NCBI GenBank assembly: GCA_903813345.2
Contig: CAIIXF020000001.1
Coordinates: 30,247,915-30,311,914 of the forward strand
Origin: Owenia fusiformis
Taxonomy: Eukaryota > Annelida > Polychaeta > Sabellida > Oweniidae
Direction: 5' to 3'
DNA: 64,000 bases
The number at the start of each line of letters is the position of its first letter. Position 1 is the first letter of the stretch. Made by a program: the position numbers and the translations under genes. Below, one piece after another: positions 37,701 through 47,719 of the stretch. A model generated the notes under the pieces. The model saw only the letters and a program-made list of their open reading frames with translations. It had not been told where the DNA came from and did no database searches.

Positions 37701-37853
37701 GATGAAAGTGAAGATGAAATCACATTTAAAACACCACCTCAGACTGTTCGTACACCCAAGCCTAATAAATCAGAAAAATCATTAAGGAAGACTAAGGGGG
37801 ATAGTGGATCACTCATAAAAAAGACATTAAGGAAGAGGAAAATTCAAAACTGA
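28703..37853 (+). CDS. NIFK: MKI67 FHA domain-interacting nucleolar phosphoprotein
   Basis: Five GT-AG exons: 28703-28804, 34271-34405, 35012-35120, 35925-36142 and 37584-37853; 277 aa (human about 293). An RRM spans about residues 43-122, with RNP2 VIYIGH (44-49) and RNP1 KGYAFVEF (84-91). The conserved post-RRM block [16 protein letters not shown] and Lys/Arg-rich [18 protein letters not shown] follow. The acidic patch [10 protein letters not shown] is next, then Thr-Pro sites (TPP, RTP) and a basic tail ending [11 protein letters not shown]. The family binds pre-rRNA (human NIFK and yeast Nop15 act in 60S maturation), and phosphorylated Thr residues of human NIFK bind the Ki-67 FHA domain. 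I start at 28703 because MAKKIKSG leads straight into family-like sequence; an in-frame ATG at 28664 would add 13 residues. Intron 1 is 5.5 kb and packed with inverted-repeat elements. Confidence 0.93.
28904..28932. repeat. Hairpin repeat (AACAGACCGAATAT), NIFK intron copy
   Basis: AACAGACCGAATAT, a TAT loop, then ATTCGGTCTGTT form a near-perfect stem. The following 180 bp (GGAAATG, then ATAAATATCTCG) match 33155-33310, a more decayed third copy. Confidence 0.65.
29735..29775 (+). repeat. AAGGAGGATTGGCTCC repeat end
   Basis: AAGAAGGATTGGCTCCCAGG followed by a CGATATT phrase occurs here. It recurs inverted at about 31635-31675 and direct at about 41598-41640. The first two face each other and bracket the 29899-30861 element and the 30951-31627 inverted repeat, as nested old elements would. 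Confidence 0.5.
29899..30861. mobile_element. 963-bp element with 82-bp inverted repeats and 8-bp duplication
   Basis: Arms starting CATAGGCCCCGGGAACATG run 82 bp with one mismatch. TCTGATAT lies at 29891-29898 and again at 30862-30869, a perfect 8-bp target duplication. hAT-type and P-type elements make 8-bp duplications, but the terminus is not a standard hAT CAGGG. No transposase is visible. An inner inverted pair (GTGTCACTCC, about 30377 and 30550) makes it fold further. Its ends are nearly intact, so it is recent. NIFK intron 1. Confidence 0.88.
30951..31627. repeat. Inverted-repeat pair, 57-bp arms
   Basis: ATCATGATCATAGGCC at 30951 and its complement ending at 31627 lead into AGTAATAGTAAG...TATATAGAA arms ending GACAGGT (31007) and ACCTGTC (31571). 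The arms are roughly 85-90% complementary by eye. NIFK intron 1. Confidence 0.65.
31155..31314 (+). repeat. 80-bp tandem duplication
   Basis: AATAATGCTGTCTAAAAGAG begins at 31155 and again at 31235, and the following 75 or so bases are identical by eye. A recent duplication inside the loop of the 30951-31627 inverted repeat. Confidence 0.9.
31755..32066. mobile_element. 312-bp MITE-like inverted repeat
   Basis: AGTAAAATTTTAAATGTT, then AGTACTTTGAATTAAAAAA, at the left is complementary to the right end (TTATTTTTTAATTCAAAGTA, CATTTAAAATTTTACT). No clear target duplication. NIFK intron 1. Confidence 0.7.
32113..33135. mobile_element. 1.0-kb foldback with arms of about 175-190 bp
   Basis: AAGTCAATATTC at 32113 and GAATATTGACTT ending at 33135 open arms that include CACTTTGACTTCCT, ACAAAATGATATGCTATTAC and CATACCAATATGTTCCAC. 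They run to about 32300 and back from about 32950. A HINE is nested in the loop at 32639-32757. NIFK intron 1. Confidence 0.78.
32639..32757 (+). mobile_element. 119-bp HINE (Helitron2/Helentron-like)
   Basis: It starts TCCCATCGAACAAAGTTCGG and ends TGTCTAG, again between A and T. TCCCATCGAACA has an inverted partner, TGTTTGATGGGA, about 30 bp inside the 3' end. The 3' hairpin (32730-32747) has an ACGC/GCGT stem and TTTG loop where the 3900-4552 element has ACTC/GAGT. It is an internally deleted relative of that element. Confidence 0.72.
33155..33310. repeat. Decayed third copy of the 28893-29100 hairpin repeat
   Basis: GTGCATCCAACTGACTGAAT, then CTGTCTGTTATGATTGATA, then ACATAAATTTCTCG and GATGTGTTCAT parallel 28893-29135 in the same order and orientation. 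Confidence 0.6.
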
Positions 37854-38015
37854 TGAAGTACTTCATGTGGCTTAAAGGAAGTAAGAAGATGTTGTATTTG
37901 ATAAAACAATATTTCATCATCTATTTTAGTCAACCTTACTATAGTACTACACCATCCTAGTATTTAATGTTAAAGATGAATGCTAAAATGTTAATTTAAA
38001 TCTACATCTTGGAAA

Positions 38016-38021
38016 AATAAA
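38016..38021 (+). terminator. Polyadenylation signal of NIFK
   Basis: AATAAA lies 163 bp after the NIFK stop, and T/G-rich sequence (GATGTGTCTGTAGTGTTT) follows about 22 bp later. Confidence 0.6.
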
Positions 38022-38425
38022 TGAATATGAATGCTCTACATGATGTGTCTGTAGTGTTTATAGATGTCGTTTTGAAGATGCTAGCTCCCCTGCTTATTGT
38101 CCAGGGGTTAATTTGTGGAAAGTCAGGGTTCACTCATTTGTGAGCTCTGTAAGACCATATATATGGCTAATATGAATTTTGGATTCAGTGAATATATTAT
38201 ATTCCAATCGGCACAGTTTAAGAAGGGATATACAAGTAGAAAGCCATTCATTCTTCCATCTATACATTTGTCCATCTGAATCCATCGCTGTCTGGGCAAT
38301 AACTCAAATACCAGTTGCTGATTAGGTTCAAAGGATGAGTCTGGATATATGCTCTTTTGGTCCCTCAGTTAAATGTATGTGAAATATGATTTTTATAACT
38401 GTCCTGGTTATATTTGTTAAGTATA

Positions 38426-38662
38426 CAGTTGGGGACAAAAATAAATGACAGGTCGATTTTCGATCACCATTTCCTAATTATGGTCGTCTGAAAGCCCATA
38501 ATTTCCAATATTGTCTAGATACATATCCCTTAAAATTTGTATATTTCACATTTTGTATAATCTCATCCACTGATGTATGGCCTCTTGAAAATTCTCTTAT
38601 TTTTAACATGGGAAATTCTCACTTCAGCAAATCCACCTGTCATTTATTTATGTCCCGAACTG
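38426..38662. mobile_element. 237-bp mariner-type MITE
   Basis: CAGTTGGGGACAAAAATAAA at the left and TTTATTTATGTCCCGAACTG at the right are inverted with few mismatches; ATGACAGGT continues the match. TA flanks both sides (38424-38425, 38663-38664). CAGT termini with TA duplication fit the Tc1/mariner superfamily. No transposase. Confidence 0.8.
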
Positions 38663-40579
38663 TATTTACTTTTTTACGAGTTTTGATGCATAATTAACCC
38701 CCTGCTGAGAGTCAAAATAAGTATCCTAACAGAAAACAAATAATCATTATCAAAGAAAAAACACCAATTGCAACATGTATGACATGTAAAATAGAAATAA
38801 CTTAAAGACCCATGAAGAATTTTTTGAAAAAATCATATTTTTAAATATATTTTTGGATTTAATTTTTTTCAAATTTTTGAATTTCCTGCCAGTTTAATTT
38901 GAAGTTGGAAAAGCAAGATGGCTGCCATTTTGTATAAGAAATATCAGAAAAAAGTAGCTTCACTTCTAATTTTCACAATGAGCACAATTTTCCGGTTTGG
39001 GTTTTTTGACTCTTCATCATGTTTAGAGATTATAAAATAGAAACCAAAATATTGTGCTCAGCATGAATTTGACTGAAATATGTATAATTTCACCAACACA
39101 ATTGAAACGTCAAAACTGGATGCTCAGTAACTTTGAGTGACTATAATCCCTTGATTACTCGGATAAACACCAATTCACTTAATATCAAGAAATACCAAAA
39201 TGCCTATACAAAGAAAGCAAGCAATGTTTTGGAGGATATCTTTCGAACTTTTTGTATAAATTATCCATTAAGTATTTGCACTTAAATTTCAATATATCCA
39301 TAGTCATATTCATTCTGTTTGATGTCAATATTCTTCATTAATTGTGATACAAAATATTTTTTATCCTCTCAGAAGAAGGTTAAGATATTGAAGTTTAATA
39401 ATATGTGTGATTGAGTTGGTTTTTCAGACATTACAATTTTCACTATTTTCTAAGTCGATATCCAGACTCATTCCCAGACTCATCCTTTTATTGACTGATG
39501 TCTTCTGGGAATGGGACACCTGCTCTTGAAGCATTTCAGTATGGTCACTCAATTCAAAATGGCCACCATTTTTTATCAAAATGTAATCATCGATAACTCA
39601 AGTTAACACCATTCATAGATTTATACATATCAATTCATATCTTCTCAAAATGGTTGCGGAATTCAAAATAGCCATCATTTTACCTACTTACCTAAACAAT
39701 ATTCTTTATAGGTTTTACGATCTCTGAGAAGATTTTTTCCAAAATGGTCTCCAAACTCAATTTTAGAATATTTTGGGCTCAAATCATTCCTTGTCATGTT
39801 TATTTTCTAAAAATCTTCAGTGCCTACTTTATTTAAGGAAAATTAAGTTTTTACAATAATGTGTTCTTTTCTCTATAAATTTCTTACCACATTCATTAAT
39901 TTGGGAGAATTTTTACAAAATATAACTTCCTTGAACTTGAAGAAACATATCCTTTATGTTAAGTAAATTCAATTTTCCATCTAATTTGTATTTTTGCAAG
40001 AACTCGGATAGATCCATGGATAATGAGCACTAAAAGTCACCAAAATCACGATTCATCCCTATTTAAATCGGGATCTGACAGGTGAGGAAATGTTATATAT
40101 TTCATGCTTTCTTCAAAATAATGTTGGGAACATGCATATAATACCGATCATTTTGATATTTTTCTTTATGATTTCCTCTGGTTCTAGGGCCCTGGTTGTT
40201 ATCTCCAACTGGGAATTTATTGCCATTCTTTTAACAGCACCGCATCCTGATTCACCTAGGAAACACCGCTTCAGTACACCGGGGCGTATTGAAACCAAAA
40301 CGCCCCGCAAAACCGTTAATTTGAATTTCAAATCTACCCTGTCTTTGGAAAATCAATGATTTTGAGTCTCACACCACACCGTTTCTCTTCAAACTTGTTC
40401 CATTAAAACCTTCACAGAAATACATTTCAGTCGAGACATTGCTTTTGTTTACTAAGTTCCTCGTTTTAGCGGCGTTTTGGTACCCAGATGTGAGAAGATG
40501 CAAATCTTCAGAGATTTCAACCAAAAGCCTCGATATCGCCAGTTCTTTTATTATTCTCCCCTATATTTTGCACAAAACT

Positions 40580-40960
40580 TTACGTCAGTTCGTTTGCTCG
40601 TTCTTTAGGTCAGTTCGTTTGCTCGTTCTTTCGTCTGTCCGTTCGTCGTTCGTTCGTTTGTTGGTCCTTCCTTTCTTACGTCTATTCGTTCATGGTTCGT
40701 TCATGCTTTCATTTATTCGTCTATCAGTTCGTTCGTCCATTCCTTCATTTTTACGTCCATTCGTTCGTCCTTTGTTCTGCGCGTTCGTTTATTCGTCTAT
40801 AAGTTCATTTGTTTATTTGTACGTTTGTTAGTCCGTTCGTTCAGATGTTCGTTCGTCGTTCTTCCGTTCGTTCGTTCATTATTTCGTGCGTTCGTTCAAT
40901 CGTTCGTTTGTCCGTGTTCGCTCGTTCATTCGTTCGTGTTTACATTCGTTCTTACATGTT
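40580..40960. repeat. Degenerate GTTC/CGTTCG microsatellite
   Basis: About 380 bp of CGTTCGTTYG-type units with interspersed TCATT, TCTAT and TTTGT variants. The 130-codon frame across 40439-40831 is a by-product of the repeat (Arg/Ser/Phe-rich). Confidence 0.85.
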
Positions 40961-41154
40961 GAGCTGAGGCCCGGGTATACTGCCATTAATAAGTCTTATT
41001 CTTATCCATTAAGCTTTTAAAAATTAGTCTTATTCTTATACATGTAAGTAATCTCTAATAAAAGATATATTTATACATGTATAGGCCACGCATTAACAAC
41101 TAGTACACAAGCGGACTTTTTAAACATTTTTAACGTACTCCTGGGCCTCAGATG

Positions 41155-41560
41155 TTGAGTGTTGATGGAAATTACAGGAATTGGGATAGGAGGGGAATAT
41201 TGAAAGGAGTACGGAAGGAAGGGAGTATGAAATATGCTGAAGGAAAGAAGGAAGGAATGGGTACTGAAGGAGGACAGGGAGTGTGAAAGGAAGTATTAAA
41301 GGACGGAGTGTAGAGAAAGGAAGTATGTATGGAAGGAAGGGAATCTTGAAAGAAGGGAATATGGATTCAATTCAATTCAATTTATTGGTAAGAACAAATA
41401 TGATTTACATAATAAGACATAGTAGGTGACCTCATTTTCAGACGTTTATACCCACACAGTGATGGAAGTCTGGAAGGGAGTATTTAAGGAATGAAGAATT
41501 ATTGAAGGAAGGGAGAATGGAAGGAAGGACGGAATTATGAAAGGATGTATAAGAAAGGAA
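41155..41560. repeat. Purine-rich GGAAGGAAGG tract
   Basis: Irregular GGAAGG, GAAAGG and GGAGTAT units on the plus strand form an all-purine-biased tract of about 400 bp, interrupted at 41364-41457 by an inserted LINE end. Confidence 0.75.
41364..41457 (-). mobile_element. LINE 3'-end fragment with ATTGA tail
   Basis: On the minus strand the fragment ends AATAAATTGAATTGAATTGA, the same tail as the full LINE at 62361-62386. The sequence before the tail differs, so it belongs to a related family with an (ATTGA)n end. About 95 bp, 5'-truncated, inserted into the purine tract. Confidence 0.6.
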
Positions 41561-42239
41561 TATAGATTGATGTCATTTTATGAGATTATAACCGACTGCA
41601 AGGAGGATTGGCTCCCAGGGTGCAACATCGATATTCTGTCCCATAAATGAGGGGAGAAGTGTATAGGAGGTCTTTGAAAAGCATTTACAATATTTTTCAA
41701 CGCTCTTACACCATGTACAATATTTTTCCATCCTTTTATAGTCTATACCATATACAATATTTTTCACAGCTCTTATACCATATACGATATTTTTAAAAGT
41801 TCAGGTAAATACAATATATACGATTGTTCGCTGTTGCTTAAAGTTTGGATATTTATTCGGAAATAGACTTCCCATACAGACCACAATGATTTCATGTATT
41901 ACATTATTGAAGAAAGATTAATTCACATTTAACTTTTTGTTTCTTTGTCAATACAGTTTTAATCTTTTAGCACACATGTAAAGTAGAATTTTGACATGCT
42001 TATGCATCATATAGCCTAATGGAATCATTCTTGATTGCTGGCAAAAATGTCAATGTTTAATATTTTTTAAAAAAATGCTTTTGGAACCCTTTGTGTCTGT
42101 AACACAACAAAACTTTAACAAAATTCTGTTACAAAAGGTGGGTGGCCGTTTTTTGTAAAATCCAGGGGAGCCTGCAAAGAAATCTCCTATCTATGTTTGA
42201 GATACAGCTTTATAACCTTAATTTTTGAAAAGAGCATGT

Positions 42240-42815
42240 TAAAGGAGGAAGTAAAGTATCGCAACAGATTTCGGACAGTCATGTGTTGGATTTCTGATAT
42301 TTTCTGGGGATTCAAACAGGTGCATATGTTAGGGCAATGCATTTCTCCAGGAAAAGCCCACCCACATGTGTTTTCTGAAATGTCCTGATTTTCAACCAAT
42401 TCCACCCCTGATTTTTCTATTTTTGTTGCATCAATATGTTGTGTTTCAAGACACAGATAAGCCCTATAATGAAATAAGCTATTCCTCTTCGATGAAGTAG
42501 AAAACAATATTTCCCATGTTATTTTCCCATTGGGAAAACTCATGCGTTAATTGTGTGTCAAATAGCAACATATTGATTCAACAAAAATTGGAAAAGCAGG
42601 GGTGGAAGTGGTTGAAAATCAAAACATTTCAGAAAAACACGTGGGTCAATTGTTTGCATCTTCCCTGTCTCAAAGTCAAAATTATTTGATCATCTCTATG
42701 AGCGCTTTTTCTGCATCGGCCAAGCATATGCACCTATTTAATCCTCAGAAAATACCCAAAATTCAACATATGTCTGTCCGAAAGCTGTTGCGATACTTTC
42801 CCTCCTCCTTTAGGG
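42240..42815. repeat. Inverted repeat, arms about 185-220 bp
   Basis: Left arm about 42243-42430, right arm about 42590-42810. Shared phrases in inverted order are GGGGTGGAA...GGTTGAAAATCA, ACATTTCAGAAAA, CATATGCACCT, CCTCAGAAAATA-like, and CTGTCCGAAA...CTGTTGCGATACTTT. The right arm carries about 40 extra bases. Opposite-strand open frames in both arms give similar peptides simply because the arms are copies. Confidence 0.75.
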
Positions 42816-43683
42816 GGAATCCACTTTCACATGTATTTGACCCATATTGGGAGTCAGAACATTATAATAGTGAAGGGACGTTATCTTGTTTTATTTTTGC
42901 CATCACCAAAAGTCAAAATTGAGGACAGATTCTTAAAGCTGGCACTCTCAGCTTTCTAACGGTATATTGGAAAGTTAGTGCAGATGAGGTCATTTATTTT
43001 AACTTTGGAGCGTACTTTATAAAGGCTCTACCTTGCACGATTATAAAATGAATTCTAGTCTTTGGCCTCAACAAATTACCTTTTAGCTGCATTTCATCTC
43101 TATCTAGTAAAGTGATACTCTGGACTTGAAATAGTTACACTTTTAATACACCATTAGTACACCTTGGTGTATGTGGTTTAAGATCCGTGTGACTCTATTC
43201 TCCTGTTACTTATCACTGGAAGATCCAGAAAAACATTTAAGAGCCCTAACATTTTTTTCGGCCAAAAGTTTTGTAGGCCCTCAAAAAATGGGCATTTTGG
43301 GCATATTTTGGCCTTTTTCAGGCCTTTTAGGCCTTGAATTTGCAAAAAATCCGTTTTAGGGACCCAAACATTTTTTCTGACTCAAATTTTGGGCACCCCT
43401 CCTCCCGCCAGTGCATATAATCTTAGCAAATATTTATTGCGTAATATGTATCCAGTTCTTCGCTGAGATATAAATATTTTACATCAATAGGTATATGTGC
43501 ACTTATTGCATTGATCATATTTATCTTAAGTCTGAAAGTGTTCATGAGGTTATGTAATTGTTATTAGATTTATCATGGGCGTTTGTTTAACATCATATTA
43601 ACCTATGAACTAGAACTCAAATATACTTTTGAAGTTCATGATTTCCAATCAAAGTTATCAAACATCAATTTGTAAATTCTGAT

Positions 43684-43689
43684 TTTATT
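43684..43689 (-). terminator. Polyadenylation signal of desaturase-like gene A
   Basis: TTTATT on the plus strand reads AATAAA on the coding strand, 52 bp after the stop codon at 43741. Confidence 0.6.
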
Positions 43690-43740
43690 GAATTTAAATG
43701 CATTACTTTGTTTATGCATGTGGTATGCGTATTGCAATGC

Positions 43741-45165
43741 TCATCTTGGATCAAGTGTGTAATGATGGGACATTTTCTTCATTGATTTGAGTGTATTTGC
43801 CACGGCTTCAAACCAACCCTCTTCATCGTACACTATGTTCAGTCTCTTACAGACCTCTTGTATGTGCTTGCTGGCTGATCTGTAATTGTGTCTGGGCATC
43901 ATAGGATAAAGATGATGCTCAATATGGAAGTTCAATCCCCCGTGGAACCAGTCCATCCACCATGGTGTTACAATATTGATATTGCTCTCGATCTGCATTC
44001 GGTACCATTCAGTCTCCTGACAGATATCCTTCTTCTCGTGGAATGGCTTAGAGTAATGACTGATAAGTAGTTGGATGTGGAGGATGCCTTCCATTGTGGA
44101 AGAAATGTAGTAAAATAAGATAGCCTCGCCCCAAGTGCTGAAATTGTTGAGTAAAATGTACATGATAAGCCAGTGTATACTCCAGAGTGCCCATTCAAAC
44201 CAGCGTCTCTCTTCCTTGAAGCTGTCCAGCATTATACCAAAACGTCCAATAAATATATTAGCAGGCAAGAATGTAAAATGTTGAATGCTGATGAGGAACT
44301 TTTGGATTTTGCCAGAGTGGAAGGGAAATAGTTTATAATTCTGCGCCCAAACATCTTCGTGTGCTTGAGGGTCCATGAAACCGTCTTCGTAGTCGACCGT
44401 ATTTGTCATGCCATGGTGTACCCTATGATCGTCTTGCCACCAATGGCCACTCACGCCAAAACATACGGTCCCACAAAATGCACCTATCCACGTGTCCAAA
44501 TTGCGGACTTGCGTTCCGTGTGAATGCATGAAATCGTGCATGAGGAATCCAGCTTGTTGCCAAAAAAGAAACAATCCAAACGGTGCGATAGTGTACAGGA
44601 TAAACCAGTTCTCAATGTATTTAGTCATTAGATAAACGGATAGGTAGATACAAAAGAGGAACACAAACTTCCCCGTGAACCATACTTGATTTGACTCAAA
44701 AAAGCCATTGTTTTTGAAGAATATGTGTAATTCAGCGAAAGCTTTGGTGGCGGGATCAGCAAACGATCTCTGATATGTACCAACGGGTCGACGATGTTTT
44801 AAAACACTATTGTCATGGAATGCTCTAAAGACACTTGTTGCGTCTTTCCCTATGAATTCCTTTATTATAGGTCCTCCTGGATGTTTGGCAATGAAGTGTT
44901 TTACATCATACCATGCTCCAGCTATACCAATTAACTTCGCATCACTGTCAACGGCCTTGTTCGATTTCAGCTCTTGCGATTTCACTATATTTTGATTTTG
45001 ATCAACCTTGGTTTCATCGTTTGGAGTTGCTCCTCCATTTCCTTGTAATATGATACCTTCGCTACTTTGCACAATGTTACTAGGGTATCTTTTATGTATA
45101 TTTGTTAGGTTGTTATCATTCGCGGCACTTTCCCTCTCCTCCTGTATCGTTTTTGATATCGTCAT
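43741..45165 (-). CDS. Cytochrome b5-fused fatty acid desaturase-like protein A
   Basis: A single uninterrupted exon of 474 codons. Residues about 75-135 form a cytochrome b5 domain with HPGG (95-98) and a second heme-ligand candidate, His117 (FRAFHDN). The desaturase domain follows with the three di-iron histidine boxes HDFMH (210-214), HRVHH (247-251) and HIEHH (414-418). Hydrophobic segments lie at about 165-205 and 325-370, so it should sit in the ER membrane. The b5-plus-desaturase order is that of front-end desaturases and of insect cytochrome b5-related proteins. Box three reads HIEHH where classic front-end enzymes have QIEHH, which favours the latter, less-characterised group. Substrate cannot be told. 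The ORF resembles gene B over its whole b5/desaturase part and shares its C-terminal LDPR. The start is the first ATG of the frame; residues 1-75 look disordered. Confidence 0.88.
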   Translation of the reverse strand: MTISKTIQEERESAANDNNLTNIHKRYPSNIVQSSEGIILQGNGGATPNDETKVDQNQNIVKSQELKSNKAVDSDAKLIGIAGAWYDVKHFIAKHPGGPIIKEFIGKDATSVFRAFHDNSVLKHRRPVGTYQRSFADPATKAFAELHIFFKNNGFFESNQVWFTGKFVFLFCIYLSVYLMTKYIENWFILYTIAPFGLFLFWQQAGFLMHDFMHSHGTQVRNLDTWIGAFCGTVCFGVSGHWWQDDHRVHHGMTNTVDYEDGFMDPQAHEDVWAQNYKLFPFHSGKIQKFLISIQHFTFLPANIFIGRFGIMLDSFKEERRWFEWALWSIHWLIMYILLNNFSTWGEAILFYYISSTMEGILHIQLLISHYSKPFHEKKDICQETEWYRMQIESNINIVTPWWMDWFHGGLNFHIEHHLYPMMPRHNYRSASKHIQEVCKRLNIVYDEEGWFEAVANTLKSMKKMSHHYTLDPR

Positions 45166-45276
45166 CTTGTCAATTTATTGTAGGGCCGGCTTGGTTGTTG
45201 AAGTCTGTTTGTGGCTTGTTGCTTACTGATGTAACCTGGTTCCCAAACTGTGATCGGCTACAGTATTGACCAATAG

Positions 45277-46131
45277 CACTGGTTAGTATCAAAATGTGGT
45301 TACGGCCGTTACCTTCTCATCTAAGATGGAGGACGGAAAGTGTCGATTTCGATATTTTTGGTTTTCGTCGAATTAAACTACTTTATAATTGACGTAATGC
45401 TTAGACATTTGAACTTGATAGGCCTTACATAATATGGAAACTTTGGAGTATGACCATCTGTTCGTAAATCATACGTGGACGCCATAATCCATACGGTCAG
45501 CGTGTTCCACCGCTTAAGGGAAGGTAACTGAAAGTGCATGATACTATATAACTGACACGTCTGTTTCCAAGATGATGCGGTTACTGTATGAAGTTAATAA
45601 TATAGATCTTTTTGTTTCAGACCAAAATGATGCACTTCGCTATAATGTGCAGTTATTGTACATTACGGTTGGAAAGTGTAGCATTTATCCTGGACCATAC
45701 GATAGGATGCCATGCAATAGACGTCCCAGATAGCAACTTCATTTTATAAAAACGGAGCTAAATGTCGAGACAGGTGTCGATGTCGATTAATTAATTGAAA
45801 TTGGGAATCGAGATAATGTGAGCCCCCACTTGTTATATACCATTATAAACTCTCATAGCGTTACCGCATCACCACAGATCAGTTATCGTATCATTTGCAA
45901 AATCAAAATCTCAGTTACCTTCCCTTAAGCGTTGTAACATACAGTTGAATCATGACGCTCCAAAGTTTCCATGATATATAAGGCTTATCAAGTTCAAATA
46001 TCAAAGCATTACGTCAATTATAAAGTATAGTTTAATTCGACGAAAACCCAAAATATCGAAATCGACACTTTCCGTCCACCATCTTAGATGAGAAGGTAAC
46101 GGCCGTTACCGCATCTTGATACTGACCAGTG
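45277..46131. mobile_element. 855-bp foldback element upstream of desaturase-like gene A
   Basis: Inverted ends begin CACTGGTYAGTATCAA. The arms run at least 180 bp (through ACGGCCGTTACCTTCTCATC, GGACGGAAAGTGTCGATTTC, TATAATTGACGTAATGCTT) with about 90% complementarity by eye. An inner pair (GTTACCTTCCCTTAAGCG and complement) extends the fold. No certain target duplication. Its left end is 111 bp upstream of the gene A start codon. Confidence 0.78.
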
Positions 46132-47157
46132 AATATAGTTTAACAACGGTTTATTGTAGTAGAGCTATTTGAGATTTATTTAAGCGGATCAGTCTTTTAC
46201 AGCTACTATTCTTGTACTATGTAACAGGCGGCAAATACACAGCTTACCAGTGGTTTTTTAATCCATTTGACATTGTCTGTTACCCTTTCCAATAGTTTTT
46301 GCTTCTTTAAAAGAGAGCTTCAACTTCACTTAATGAACTAGACTCTCATAATTGTATTCAGGGTAATTGTCTGAGTGTGTGTGAGAGAGTTATCTTATCA
46401 CAATCCGCTTGACGATCTATAGCAGTTCATTAGATATTCACAAAGACCAAATCGAATGTGATAACTTTTACCGGTCGTTTCTATTTATCATACACTCCCT
46501 TTCAAAACTGTATGGCAACACCATCTCCTCTTTTGGATAACATGTTAAGACCTATTCATATGTTTTCCAATATCCTCAAATCGACTAATGTACCCTAGGA
46601 AAAGGTTGGAAAATAAACAGGCTTTAACAGACTATCAAATGGGGAGATTGGGGTTGGGGATTGGGATTGGGATTGCCATATTTTTGAAGAGAAGTGTACG
46701 TTACATACTTGCGATCAAAACACCAAAAATATTGTGGGTGACCCTTGGAAACTATTGAATGGATCAGGCTCTTAGCCAAATAAGGTACCATGTTGATCAA
46801 ACATGCTAAATGTATAGGCTTACTTTCTCACGATTGTATTGATATAAATACTATATATTTGAATTATGGAAGCTATTTTTAACTATTTTGGAATATTCAA
46901 TGGAAATGTTTTTTTGGATTTGGCCTATAACTATTGTTCGATAAGATAATTTAATATGAGGGGTTTGAAGTGTGTATTTAATCAACCAAGTGCTGATGGT
47001 ACAAACGCCAGGGTGAGTGAGATAATGGTCATTATTCCTTTAAGGACTAGTTTTCTCGTATATCGGTAATACAATTGTCATTTGAGGTAACGCCTCACCT
47101 TTAAACTGGAATACTGATGCTTTTTCGAGTCAAATTTGAACTATTGATATATCATAC

Positions 47158-47385
47158 AGGCTCGTAGCCAGGGGGGGGGGGGGGGTTCGCAGGGTTCGGG
47201 CGAATCCCCCCCCCCCCCCCCCCCTCGGCCAAAAATTCTTTCAAAATCATGCAGTTTATCACCATTTTTAGCACTTCTCAAGTGATTTCAGCCATATTTG
47301 GGCCAAAATTGTCAAATGTGTACCCCCCTGGAAATTTTTGAAAACTACCCCCCCCCCCCCCTTGGCAAATCCTGGCTACGGGCCT
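47158..47385. mobile_element. MITE with GTAGCCAGG-type ends, copy 3 (most complete)
   Basis: AGGCTCGTAGCCAGG at the left and CCTGGCTACGGGCCT at the right. Expanded G and C runs lie next to the left end, and another C run precedes the right end. If the ends are extended to ACAGG/CCTGT, the flanks read CAT on both sides, a possible 3-bp duplication. Confidence 0.78.
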
Positions 47386-47719
47386 GTCATAGACCCAAGT
47401 TCTAATAAACGTCAATAAACTAAATATGATTAAAATAGGTGCATGTGCACTCATATATTTTGACTTATAATTGACTGATACAAAAACACAATATAAATTA
47501 ATAAAACGTTCATTCTATCACGATATAAAGTGCACCAAGAAAGAAATATAGACTAGAGTACACGTCTACTCTAATTTAATGATTAACCTAATAAAAAAAC
47601 TATTTCCTATTTAACCGATGATATTCTTAGATATGAAAATGACCAAAGTGCATTCAGTGTTACCCTGGTGATTAGTTACAACTAAAACAACTCCTATCGT
47701 GATTTTTGGGGGACTGAGT

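Larger units (their letters stand above)
37854..43740. other. Repeat-rich spacer between NIFK and the desaturase pair
   Basis: The NIFK 3' UTR comes first. After it are the TA-flanked MITE (38426-38662), a region around 38915-39700 with several AAAATGGCCNCCATTTT-like palindromic phrases, a GTTC-type microsatellite, a GA-rich tract with a LINE-tail insertion, and the inverted repeat at 42240-42815. No protein-coding exon could be supported. The 40090-40359 frame (89 codons) matches no family I know. Confidence 0.6.

Noticed and set aside
40090-40359. 89-codon frame with a PHPDSPRKHRFSTPGR-like basic stretch
   Set aside because: The opposite strand is also open over the same bases and no family was recognised. 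Not enough to call a gene.
40439-40831. 130-codon open frame
   Set aside because: Falls in the GTTC microsatellite; the Arg/Ser/Phe periodicity reflects the repeat.
42187-42922. Two facing genes of 118 and 106 codons with similar peptides
   Set aside because: The similarity comes from an inverted DNA repeat. No start context, splice sites or known domain supports genes, though the retained frame is noted as a finding.
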